Shown: positions 45,146 to 53,598 of the stretch, one piece after another
Position numbering within the stretch: the stretch's first letter is position 1
Layout: each line of letters opens with the position of its first letter
NCBI GenBank assembly: GCA_964247695.1
Contig: CAXTVI010000022.1
Location: 13,531-77,530, forward strand
Length of the DNA: 64,000 nucleotides
Direction: 5' to 3'
DNA from: Lichenicoccus sp964247695
GTDB taxonomy: Bacteria > Pseudomonadota > Alphaproteobacteria > Acetobacterales > Acetobacteraceae
The notes under the pieces: generated by a model
Databases searched by the model: none
What the model was told of the DNA's origin: nothing
Seen by the model: the letters and a program-made list of their open reading frames with translations, nothing else
Made by a program: the position numbers and the translations under genes

Positions 45146-46228
45146 CTACACCGCGTCGGCAATGGCGCGGCCGCACGCGGCGGTATCGGCTCGGCCGCCC
45201 AGGTCGCGCGTGCGCAGGCGTGGCTCGGCCAGCACCTGCTCGATGGCGCGCACGATGGCGGCCGCCGCGTCCAGTTCGCCCAGATGCTCCAGCATCATCG
45301 CTGCCGACCAGATCTGCCCGACCGGGTTGGCGATCCCCTGCCCCGCGATGTCCGGCGCCGAGCCGTGCACCGGCTCGAACAGGGAGGGAAACAGCCGCTC
45401 CGGATTGATGTTGCCGGCGGGCGCGATGCCGATGGTGCCGGTGCAGGCCGGACCCAGGTCCGACAGGATGTCGCCGAACAGGTTGCTGCCGACCACCACG
45501 TCGAACCGGTCCGGATGCTGCACGAAATGCGCGGTCAGGATGTCGATATGGTACTTGTCCCAGGACACCTGCGGGTAGTGCCGCGCCATCTCCTCCACCC
45601 GCTCGTCCCAATACGGCATGGTGATCGAGATGCCGTTCGACTTGGTCGCCGACGTCAGGTGCCGGCGCGGGCGCCCAGTCGCCATCTCGAAGGCGTAGCG
45701 CAGGATGCGATCGACCCCGGTGCGGGTCATGATGGTTTCCTGCACCACGAATTCGCGGTCGGTGCCGGCGAACATGCGGCCGCCGACAGAGGAATATTCG
45801 CCCTCGGTATTCTCGCGCACCACGACGAAGTCGATGTCGCCGGGCTCGCGGCCGGCCAGCGGCGAGCTCACTCCCGGCATCAGCCGGACCGGGCGGATGT
45901 TGGCATATTGGTCGAACTCGCGCCGCATCGGGATCAGCGAACCCCAGAGCGAGATATGGTCCGGCACCTTTTCGGGCCAGCCGACGGCGCCGAACAGGAT
46001 CGCGTCGTGGCCGCCGATCTGCGCCTTCCAGTCGTCGGGCATCATCTGGCCGTGCCGGAGATAGTAGTCGCAGGAGGCGAACCCGAAGCTGTCGGCCTTG
46101 AGGCGGAACCCGAACCGCGACGCCGCCGCCTCGAGAACCCGCAACCCCTCAGGCATCACCTCGCAGCCGATCCCGTCGCCGGCGATCACCGCCACCCGGT
46201 GGACCCGGTTGGATTTTGATTCCATCAT
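45146..46228 (-). CDS. Tartrate/D-malate-type dehydrogenase (isopropylmalate dehydrogenase superfamily)
   Basis: 360 residues; NAD- and metal-dependent oxidative decarboxylase. Seen: VAVIAGDGIGCEVMPEG, LWGSLIPMRREFDQYANIRPVRL (seen as QYANIRPVRL), RENTEGEYSSVGG, TSATKSNGI, NLFGDILSDLGPA, and FEPVHGSAPDIAGQGIANP. The RENTEGEYSS form and length match TtuC/DmlA rather than LeuB. It starts 56 nt after the ATPase gene of the ABC transporter and is probably the last gene of that operon, so the imported compound may be oxidised to a hydroxy-acid it uses. Confidence 0.92.
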   Translation of the reverse strand: MMESKSNRVHRVAVIAGDGIGCEVMPEGLRVLEAAASRFGFRLKADSFGFASCDYYLRHGQMMPDDWKAQIGGHDAILFGAVGWPEKVPDHISLWGSLIPMRREFDQYANIRPVRLMPGVSSPLAGREPGDIDFVVVRENTEGEYSSVGGRMFAGTDREFVVQETIMTRTGVDRILRYAFEMATGRPRRHLTSATKSNGISITMPYWDERVEEMARHYPQVSWDKYHIDILTAHFVQHPDRFDVVVGSNLFGDILSDLGPACTGTIGIAPAGNINPERLFPSLFEPVHGSAPDIAGQGIANPVGQIWSAAMMLEHLGELDAAAAIVRAIEQVLAEPRLRTRDLGGRADTAACGRAIADAV

Positions 46229-46284
46229 CCCCTGCTCTCCCGCGCGATTGTCCCCCGCCTGCAACGCACGAGGCCGGCAGGGGA

Positions 46285-47067
46285 TCAGGCCGCCGTGGGA
46301 TTGCGCATCGAGCGATATTCGCGCCGCACGATCTCCATGAGCTCCGGCACCGAGGTCGATGCGGCATGATTCTCGTAGGTGACGGCGCCACGCTGCATCA
46401 GCATGATGCGGTCGGCGATTTCCAGCGTCTGCGCGTAGTTGTGCATGATCATGATGATCGACAGCGAACCCTTCGCCTTGAGGCGCAGGATCAGGTCGAT
46501 GATCAGCCCGGCCTCGCGGGCGCCCATCGCCGCCAGCGGCTCGTCGAGCAGCAGCACGCGGGCGTTCGAATTGACCGCGCGCGCCACCGCGATCGCCTGC
46601 CGCTGGCCGCCCGACAGGCGCTCGACCGGCAGGTCCACCGACGGCACATGCACCCCGATCTCGTCGAGCAGTTCCTGAGTACGCCGGCGCATCGCGCGGT
46701 TGTTGAGCAGGCGGAACGGCCCCGGATAGACGATCTCGCGGTTGAGGAACATGTTGTGGAAGATCGACAGGCCATTCGCCAGCGCCAGGTCCTGGTACAC
46801 GCACTCGATGCCGAGCGCGCGGGCATGGTCGACCGAGCGCAGATGCACCTCCTGGTTGTCGATGAACAGGCGGCCCTCGGTCTGCGACTGGAACCCGGTC
46901 AGGATCTTCATCAGCGTGGATTTGCCGGCGCCGTTGTCGCCGAGGATGCCGAGGATCTCGCCAGGCTGCAGGTTCAGCGACACCCCGCGCAGAGCGGTGA
47001 GTGCCCCGAACCTCATCACGATGTTCTCGGCCCGGATGATCCCCGGCGGCGCCGCCACCTCGCTCAT
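46285..47067 (-). CDS. Sugar-type ABC transporter ATP-binding protein, single domain
   Basis: 260 residues with one ABC domain: Walker A GDNGAGKST, Q-loop YQDLALA, signature LSGGQRQAIAVARA, Walker B LLLDEPLAAMG, switch histidine MIMHNY. CUT2 transporters usually have a double ATPase (RbsA type); the single-domain version is the FrcA-like branch. Overlaps the permease stop by 4 nt. Confidence 0.93.
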   Translation of the reverse strand: MSEVAAPPGIIRAENIVMRFGALTALRGVSLNLQPGEILGILGDNGAGKSTLMKILTGFQSQTEGRLFIDNQEVHLRSVDHARALGIECVYQDLALANGLSIFHNMFLNREIVYPGPFRLLNNRAMRRRTQELLDEIGVHVPSVDLPVERLSGGQRQAIAVARAVNSNARVLLLDEPLAAMGAREAGLIIDLILRLKAKGSLSIIMIMHNYAQTLEIADRIMLMQRGAVTYENHAASTSVPELMEIVRREYRSMRNPTAA

Positions 47068-48068
47068 CGCGCGCCTCCGAGCCGGCTCAGCCGCGTCATG
47101 TGGATGTTGAACACCATGGCGATCAGGATCGCGGCACCCAGGATGATGTTGAAGGTGAAGGCGTTGATGCCGATCAGGGTGAAGCCGTCATTGAGCACTC
47201 CGAGCACGGTGGCGCCGATCAGGCCGCCGATGATGGTGCCCGAGCCGCCGGCGAGCGAGGTGCCGCCGATGACGCCGGACGCAACCGCGAGGAACATGAT
47301 CTGGCTGCCGCCCGCCTGCGGGTCCACCGACGAGATGCGGAACCCCTCGAGCATGCCGACGAAGCCGGACAGCGTGGCGCTCAGGACGAAGTTGCCGATC
47401 TTCAGGCGCTTCACGTTGATGCCGGTCTCGGCGGCACCCAGCGGATTGCCGCCGGAGGCGACCGTGTGCAACCCCCACCGGGTGTTGCGCAGCAGCACGT
47501 GCATCGCGAGCCCGATCACGACCGCCCAGCAGATCTCGCTATAGCCCCAGTGGCCGAAGAAGGCCTGGAAGCCGGGCGATCCGGGCGCGTCGACGGGCGT
47601 GCCGGCCGACAGCGTCAGCGTCAGGCCATTGAGCAGGAACATGGTGCCGAGCGTGGTGACGAAGCTCGGCACCCGCAGGAACACCGTGACCAGGCCGTTC
47701 ACCAGGCCGATCAGCCCGCTCGCCAGCAGTCCGAGCAGCAGGCCGACCGGCGCCGGCAGTCCGGCCAGCACCGCGAAATGCATCACGAACGGGGCGAAGG
47801 CGAAGATCATGCCGGCGGAGAGGTCGATCTCGCCGCCGATCATCAGCATGATCTCGCCGAACGAGATGATCGCGGCCGGCGCGATGAACTGCGACAGGTT
47901 CTCCAGGCTGGCCGAGGTCAGCAGGAAGTCGCGGTTCTCGGCCTCGAAATAGGCGATCAGCAGCACGGCGACGACCAGGATGCTGATCTCGCGCCACTTC
48001 AGGATGCTGTCCAGCAGCACCCCCGCGGACGAACGCCGCGGGAGTTCAGCCGTACCGGTGGCGGCCAT
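47064..48068 (-). CDS. Sugar-type ABC transporter permease, CUT2
   Basis: 334 residues, eight to ten membrane helices. Blocks: APAAIISFGEIMLMIGGEIDLSAGM, VPSFVTTLGTMFLLNG, LRNTRWGLHTVASGGNPLGAAETG, ASGVIGGTSLAGGSGTIIGGLIGA. RbsC/FrcC-like. TGATG overlap with the binding-protein gene and 4-nt overlap with the ATPase gene. Confidence 0.94.
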   Translation of the reverse strand: MAATGTAELPRRSSAGVLLDSILKWREISILVVAVLLIAYFEAENRDFLLTSASLENLSQFIAPAAIISFGEIMLMIGGEIDLSAGMIFAFAPFVMHFAVLAGLPAPVGLLLGLLASGLIGLVNGLVTVFLRVPSFVTTLGTMFLLNGLTLTLSAGTPVDAPGSPGFQAFFGHWGYSEICWAVVIGLAMHVLLRNTRWGLHTVASGGNPLGAAETGINVKRLKIGNFVLSATLSGFVGMLEGFRISSVDPQAGGSQIMFLAVASGVIGGTSLAGGSGTIIGGLIGATVLGVLNDGFTLIGINAFTFNIILGAAILIAMVFNIHMTRLSRLGGAR

Positions 48069-49165
48069 CAGCCACCGATCGCGCCGGACATGGGCACGAT
48101 CTGCGCGGTCGCCGACTTGCCCTCGTAGCGGGTCGAGGTGGAGAGGTACGGCCCGACCGTCTCCTTGGTCACGAACTTCAGGCCGGTATTGATGTCGGCC
48201 GGGCCGGTCAGGCCGCCGGACGCCAGGAAGGTGAACATCTCCATGCTGGTATAGAAGCCCTGCAGGTAGGCCTGCTGGTCGATGGTGAAGTCGAGCGAGC
48301 CCTTGCGGATCAGCTCCAGGGTGCGCGGCAGCAGGTCGAAGCCACCGCCATGCACCCCCTTCGCCGCCAGGCCATACTGGTCGATGGTCTCGGCGACACC
48401 CTGGGTGCTGCCGGCATCCACCGCGAACATGCCCTTCACGTGCTGGTGCCCGAGATAGTATGCCTTGATCTTGGACAGTTCCTCGTTGACGGTCGCACCG
48501 GTCGCGACGACTTCGATGGTAATCGACTTGCCGGACTTCTTGATGACGCTGGCCGCGCCGTCGAGCCGCGGCTGGATGTTGAGCTGCCCGGGGGTCGCGA
48601 TGAACATCGCCACCGTGCCGCTATCGATCAGGCTGACGATCCGCTCGCCGAGCAGCACGCCGGCCTGGAACAGGTCCTGGCCGATATAGGCGAGGCGCTT
48701 GCTGCCGCTGCCCGCCGGCGCGTCGGCGTTGTAGGCGAACACCGGGATGCCGGCGGCAAGCGCCCGCTCGATCGGGTCCTCGAACGCCTTGGGATCCACG
48801 ATGCAGACCGCGATCGCGCTCGCCTTGGCGGCGATCGCGGAGTTCATCGCGTTCACCATCTCGCTGACGTCGGCGGTCGCCGAGCCGGTCCACTGGTAGC
48901 TGCAGCCGAGCAGCGCGGTCGCGTCGTGGATGCCGTACTGGCACGGCGTGAAGAACGGGTTGGTGGTGACGTGGTTGACGAACACGAAGCGCCAGTTCGG
49001 GTGGCTCGGGAACGGGCCGGCGCCCGCCGCGCTGGCACGGCCACCGCCGGCCAGCAGTACCGCCGAGGAGGCAAGCCCGGCCAGGCCCGCCCCCGAAAGC
49101 GCAGCACTCTGCAGCAGGCCGCGCCGCAGGCGGTCTGCGGGCGGCGCGTCGTCTTCGTTCATCAT
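48068..49165 (-). CDS. Sugar-type ABC transporter substrate-binding protein (Tat signal)
   Basis: 365 residues. The signal has a twin-arginine-like DRLRRGLLQSAALSGAGLAG and ends at ASAAG. The mature part is a periplasmic-binding-protein type 1 fold (RFVFVNHVTTNPFFTPCQYGI, FAYNADAPAGSGSKRLAYIGQD, AVDAGSTQGVAETI, FTIDQQAYLQGFY). RbsB-like, but I cannot assign the ligand. First gene of the transporter operon; the short 67-nt region in front could hold a promoter. Confidence 0.9.
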   Translation of the reverse strand: MMNEDDAPPADRLRRGLLQSAALSGAGLAGLASSAVLLAGGGRASAAGAGPFPSHPNWRFVFVNHVTTNPFFTPCQYGIHDATALLGCSYQWTGSATADVSEMVNAMNSAIAAKASAIAVCIVDPKAFEDPIERALAAGIPVFAYNADAPAGSGSKRLAYIGQDLFQAGVLLGERIVSLIDSGTVAMFIATPGQLNIQPRLDGAASVIKKSGKSITIEVVATGATVNEELSKIKAYYLGHQHVKGMFAVDAGSTQGVAETIDQYGLAAKGVHGGGFDLLPRTLELIRKGSLDFTIDQQAYLQGFYTSMEMFTFLASGGLTGPADINTGLKFVTKETVGPYLSTSTRYEGKSATAQIVPMSGAIGG

Positions 49166-49232
49166 GATGGTTCCTCCGGCGCGCCTCTTGGTTCGGGCGT
49201 CGATACCAGACTTACGCGGTTGCAGGCGCTTG

Positions 49233-51101
49233 TCAAAGCAACGCTTCGGCTGTCTCCGGGAGGCTCAGCTGGCGCAGCCGGAGCGCCGTACGCAGTGAGG
49301 CACGGGCGGCCGGCAGGCTCTGGTGGTGATCGTCGGCGGCCAGCGTCAGCGCCTGGGTCGAGAGCACATGGCTCATCTCCCAGCCGGCCCAATGGACATG
49401 CTTGGAGAGCGCGAACACCAGCATGCGTCCGACCCGCTCGACCAGGGACTGCTCGGCGGAGTGCAGCGCATGCCGCCGGACGGTGCCCTGGTCCTTGGCA
49501 AAGGCGAACTCGCGCTCCAGCGCCGACTGCATCGCCGGCACCGCCTCGTACAGGCAGTTCACGAAGAGCTGGTGGGTTTCCGGATAATAGCGGGCACCAC
49601 GCTCTTGCAGGCCGCGCGCCGCGACCTCGCGCGCGTCGCGCAGCATGACGATCTGCGGCGCCGGCTCGAACTCGCTGTCGTCCGGCTCGATCTCCTCGCG
49701 CGATTCCGCTTCGGGGGCGGCCGGCTCGGCGGCGGGCGGCTCGAAAGCAACCGGCTCAAGGTCGGGGGCAGCGGGGTCGGGGGCAGCGGGATCGGCATCA
49801 TCGTCCGGCGGCGATGGGTTGCCCTCCGGGGGCGCCGGGTCCTCCGCCTCCCCGGCGGCAGGTGCGTTCCCGGCAGGGGCGGGACGCGGCACCGGACGGG
49901 TGCGGCGCGGCACGCGCAGGTCGCGCAGCAACTGCGCCAGCGCCGCGGTGATCTCAGGCGACACCGCGCTGTCCGGCGCGTGCTGCTGGATCAGCTCCAC
50001 CAGCCAGGCGGGCCGATGCTCGGCAACCAGTGCAGCATAGGCGCGCAGCGAGACCTGGTGCTGCAGCCCGTCGCGATGCCGCAGGAACTGCCGGTAGCCG
50101 TCGGGAAGCACCGCGACGCCATCGGGAAACTCGACAAACACGGAGATGTTGCGGCCACAGAACGGGATTCCGAACACCGGCCCCAGATGCAGCCACTCGT
50201 GGTGCCAGGCGAGATCATAGACCTCGTCCTTGTAGACGAGGCCTGCGGCGCCATGCACGAAGTACGGCATGCCCTCGCCGGCGCAGGTCTGGCTCTCGGC
50301 CCCGGGCAAGAACGCGTCGAAGATGTAGTGCAGCACGATGCCGTCGTCGGTCGCGACACTCTCGTAGCGGTCGTACCCGGCCCCGAGCCGCTCGGCGATG
50401 GAGCGGAACCGGAAGGCGTCGGGTGCGACGGTGGCGCCCGGTTGCAGGACCACCTCGACATCGCCCGGCAACCGGAAGAACTTCTTGGCCAGCTCCTCGG
50501 CAACCCAGTACGGCACCATGCCCGGCGCGCCGTCATAGGGGTCGACGAGCGTGTCCTGCGCCGGCCGGTTGCCGAGCAGCACCACCTCGGTCCAGTCCCA
50601 CGACAGGCTGCGGCCATCCGCCTCGGCCTGCGCGGTGACGTCGACCACGTCGTGCCAGCCCTCGAGACCATCCACCTGGCGCTTCAGGCGGCCGTAGATC
50701 CCGTCGCGCTGGCCGATCAGCACCTCGTGCACGCGACCTTCGCGGCAGGACCGGTAGCGCAGGCCGTGCCGGTTGGACGGCAGCGAGGCGACCTTCGCGC
50801 CCATGCCGAAATTCTGCTCGAGGCTGTTCTGCTTGCGGATCGAGGACGCGATGTCGCACATCCTGAACAGCTCGCCCTCGGTCATGCCGCGCCCGGTGTT
50901 CCAGATCGCAAGCTTGCCTGCGCCGTCGATGAAGATCCCGGACAGCTCGACCCGCCGGGCGCCGTCGGGCGCCGTCTGGGCAGCCTCGATGGCGTTGCGG
51001 ACCAGCTCGCGCAGCATCATCGATTTCGGGCAACGATCGATCATGCTGGCAACGAGGAAGCTCTCGTCGCCGACACGCAACTGCGTGATCTGCGAGTTCA
51101 T
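49233..51101 (-). CDS. GHKL-fold ATP-binding protein of unknown function
   Basis: 622 residues from the ATG at 51101 (GGGAAG just ahead). N-terminal Hsp90/MutL/histidine-kinase-type ATPase: N-box LRELVRNAIEAA with Glu32 and Asn36, G1 box WNTGRGM with Asn68 where nearly all relatives have Asp, and G2 loop NFGMGAKVA at 97-105. A middle domain to about residue 395 follows, then a long proline/acidic disordered linker (about 410-480) and a helical C-terminal domain (about 485-622). No kinase, nuclease or TOPRIM motif visible. Lies between adenine deaminase and the ABC transporter on the same strand, without an obvious partner. Confidence 0.82.
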   Translation of the reverse strand: MNSQITQLRVGDESFLVASMIDRCPKSMMLRELVRNAIEAAQTAPDGARRVELSGIFIDGAGKLAIWNTGRGMTEGELFRMCDIASSIRKQNSLEQNFGMGAKVASLPSNRHGLRYRSCREGRVHEVLIGQRDGIYGRLKRQVDGLEGWHDVVDVTAQAEADGRSLSWDWTEVVLLGNRPAQDTLVDPYDGAPGMVPYWVAEELAKKFFRLPGDVEVVLQPGATVAPDAFRFRSIAERLGAGYDRYESVATDDGIVLHYIFDAFLPGAESQTCAGEGMPYFVHGAAGLVYKDEVYDLAWHHEWLHLGPVFGIPFCGRNISVFVEFPDGVAVLPDGYRQFLRHRDGLQHQVSLRAYAALVAEHRPAWLVELIQQHAPDSAVSPEITAALAQLLRDLRVPRRTRPVPRPAPAGNAPAAGEAEDPAPPEGNPSPPDDDADPAAPDPAAPDLEPVAFEPPAAEPAAPEAESREEIEPDDSEFEPAPQIVMLRDAREVAARGLQERGARYYPETHQLFVNCLYEAVPAMQSALEREFAFAKDQGTVRRHALHSAEQSLVERVGRMLVFALSKHVHWAGWEMSHVLSTQALTLAADDHHQSLPAARASLRTALRLRQLSLPETAEALL

Positions 51102-51141
51102 AAACTTCCCTTGCTGCTGCACCTGTTTGAGGAACGGACCC

Positions 51142-52968
51142 TCAGGTCGGCTCGAACAGGGGCAGGCGCTGCATCTCCGGTACGGTGACGAGGCCCTTGT
51201 CGGTGATGCGTATAGCAGGGATCACCGATAACGGGATCAAATTGAATCCCATGTACGGCAGCCGGCAGCCGGCAGCCACCCAGGCCTGCTTGAGCACCGC
51301 CGCCTGCGCCGCCACCTCGGTGGCGCGCAGGTCGGAAAGCAGGCCCGCCACCGGCAGCGCCACCATCGCCACGACCGCGCCCCGCTGCACCACCACCACG
51401 CCGCCGCCCTGGGTCCGGATCGCCTCGACAGCGATGCGCATGTCGACCTCGGTGGTGCCGGCGACGACGAGGTTGTGCGCATCGTGGCCGACGCTGCTGG
51501 CGACCGCACCGTCGCGGAGGCCGAAGCCGCGCAGCAACCCGTGCGCCACCTCGCCCGACCGGCCATGCCGTTCCAGCACCGAGAGGAAGCACAAACCGTG
51601 GCTGTCGAAATGCTGCTGCCAGTCGGTGGCGGACCGCAGCTCGACCACCTCGTGATGCAGCGCGATGTCGGTCGGATCGCGTATGGCGATGACGTTCACC
51701 CGGCAGGGCGTCTCAGGCAGGGTCGGGGTCAGGGCCGGGCTGGAAGCTCCCGGAGCCGGCAGGTGCACCGTATGATAGGCGGCGTCGGGATACCGGTAGC
51801 GCATGGTCGAGAGCTGCCGGTCCAGTTCGGACGTGACACGACCGTCCTCGACCGCGAGCGTGCCGCCGTACCAGGTGTTGCGCACCCGCATCGCGTCATC
51901 GAGCAGCACCAGGTCGGCGCGCCGGCCGCCGCCCAGGCCGCCGATCTCGCCGTCCATGCCGAACCGGGTCGCGGCATGCAGCGAGCCCATCGCCCAGGCG
52001 GTCTCGCGCCCGATGCCGGCCTTGATCGCCTGGCGCAGCACCCAGTCCTGGCCGAACAGGAACAGGTCGTCGGCGTCGCGGTCGTCGGTGCACAGGCACA
52101 CGCGCTGCGCGCTCACGCCAAGCTCGGTGACTGCCCGGATTGCCGCCGGCAGGCTGTGCCACGGCGTGCCGGGCGGCCCGCCGCGCAGGAAGATCCAGAC
52201 CCCGGCCTCGATCAGGTCGGCGGCGATCTCGGCGGTCACCGCCTCGTGGGTGTCGGTGACGCCGCTGGCGGCATAGGCCGCCACGAACTCGCGCCCGTAG
52301 ACGTGCCCGCTCACCGGCCGGCCACGGCGGAGCGCCTCCGCCACGATGGCGTGGCTGCGCGCGTCGCCCTCGCAGAGCTGCACGAAATCCATCTTCTCCC
52401 CCAGCGCCACCGCTTCCGGCCAGCGGTCGAACAGCCGGCCGATCTTGTCGGGCGTGAGGTCGCCGCCCGCGGTCTCGAACACCGGCGAGGTCGCGGGCAC
52501 CGTGCTCGGCACGGTGAGAAAGATGCTCAGCGGCGCAGCCCGCGCGTCCTCGAGCATCCATTCCACACCCTGGGCGTCACAGACGTTGCCGATCTCGTGG
52601 CTGTCGCAGAAGATCGTGGTGGTGCCGTTGAGCAGCGCCGCCTCGGCATAGGCGCACGCGGTCATCATGCTGCTCTCGATATGCAAATGCGGGTCGATCA
52701 GCCCGGGTGCCACGATGCCACCCTGTGCGTCGTAGACGCTCCCTGCGTCCCGCGCCCGACCGGCGGGATGCATCGCCGCGATCCGGCCATGGCTGATCCA
52801 GAGCTCGCGATCCTCCAGCATCCGCCCGGAATAGGTCGAGAGCAGGCGCGCCCCGCGTATCACCAGGTCGGGCGGCTGGCGTCCGGAGGCGACGGCGGCG
52901 AGGCTGCGCGTGACCTCGTGCAGCGGCGGGACGGAGAACCGGGTCAGGCCGGACGGGGCTGCTGTCAT
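51142..52968 (-). CDS. ade: Adenine deaminase
   Basis: 608 residues; converts adenine to hypoxanthine and ammonia in purine salvage. Amidohydrolase-superfamily metal site in APGLIDPHLHIESSMM, with FCDSHEIGNVCDAQGVEWML, SGHVYGREF, CTDDRDADDL and ATRFGMD further on. The C-terminal block SVGHDAHNLVVAGTTEVDM and the terminal LPYMGFNLIPLSVIPAIRIT are specific to Ade. The nucleoside transporter at 43.3 kb may supply substrate. Confidence 0.95.
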   Translation of the reverse strand: MTAAPSGLTRFSVPPLHEVTRSLAAVASGRQPPDLVIRGARLLSTYSGRMLEDRELWISHGRIAAMHPAGRARDAGSVYDAQGGIVAPGLIDPHLHIESSMMTACAYAEAALLNGTTTIFCDSHEIGNVCDAQGVEWMLEDARAAPLSIFLTVPSTVPATSPVFETAGGDLTPDKIGRLFDRWPEAVALGEKMDFVQLCEGDARSHAIVAEALRRGRPVSGHVYGREFVAAYAASGVTDTHEAVTAEIAADLIEAGVWIFLRGGPPGTPWHSLPAAIRAVTELGVSAQRVCLCTDDRDADDLFLFGQDWVLRQAIKAGIGRETAWAMGSLHAATRFGMDGEIGGLGGGRRADLVLLDDAMRVRNTWYGGTLAVEDGRVTSELDRQLSTMRYRYPDAAYHTVHLPAPGASSPALTPTLPETPCRVNVIAIRDPTDIALHHEVVELRSATDWQQHFDSHGLCFLSVLERHGRSGEVAHGLLRGFGLRDGAVASSVGHDAHNLVVAGTTEVDMRIAVEAIRTQGGGVVVVQRGAVVAMVALPVAGLLSDLRATEVAAQAAVLKQAWVAAGCRLPYMGFNLIPLSVIPAIRITDKGLVTVPEMQRLPLFEPT

Positions 52969-53092
52969 GACATCGATGCTAGTGGAAACGAAGCCAGCCG
53001 GGATACCCTGCCGGCGCGCGCTCCGTGGTGGAAAGCCGACATGGATGCGTTAGGCTTGGCGCCCTGAGCAGGAACCGCCGGCCGGGGCCATC

Positions 53093-53518
53093 ATGCGGCA
53101 CGAAATCATCCCGAATCTGCGCTACACGGACGCCCTCGCCGCCATCGACTTCCTGTGCAGGGCATTCGGCTTCGAGCGTCTGGCGGTCTATCTCGATGAG
53201 CACGATCCGACGCGGGTGCAGCACGCGCAGCTGACCTGGAGCGACCGGATGGTCATGGTCTACAGCATCAACGACACCGAGTATGCGCGATCGGCAAACA
53301 CGAAGACCGTGGCCCAGGCCGGTGGCCCGACGGTCGGGCTCTACCTCATCGTCGAGGACGTCGACGCCCATGCGGATCGCGCGCGGGCAGCCGGTGCTGA
53401 CATCTTCCTTGGCCCGAAGGATCAGCCGTACGGCGGGCGCGGCTACTCCGCCCGCGATCCGGACGGCCATGTCTGGAGCTTCGGCAGCTACGACCCATGG
53501 GCTGTCCCGCAGCGCTGA
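53093..53518 (+). CDS. VOC/glyoxalase-fold protein
   Basis: 141 residues, one glyoxalase/bleomycin-resistance-like domain. Opens IIPNLRYTDALAAIDFLCRAFGFE and ends GYSARDPDGHVWSFGSYDPW, which carries the usual ARDPDGHxW signature. Members can be dioxygenases, isomerases or binding proteins; no specific function is assigned. Divergent from adenine deaminase. Confidence 0.88.
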   Translation: MRHEIIPNLRYTDALAAIDFLCRAFGFERLAVYLDEHDPTRVQHAQLTWSDRMVMVYSINDTEYARSANTKTVAQAGGPTVGLYLIVEDVDAHADRARAAGADIFLGPKDQPYGGRGYSARDPDGHVWSFGSYDPWAVPQR

Positions 53519-53598
53519 TGGCCGGCGACCAGGTGATCACCGCACCTGACCACAGCCACGTGTGACACCGGCCGCCCGGGTCCTGCATAAGCGGACGC

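Noticed and set aside
49233..51101. GHKL protein as part of a defence or DNA-repair cassette
   Set aside because: No nuclease, helicase or other defence partner lies next to it; neighbours are purine salvage and sugar transport genes.
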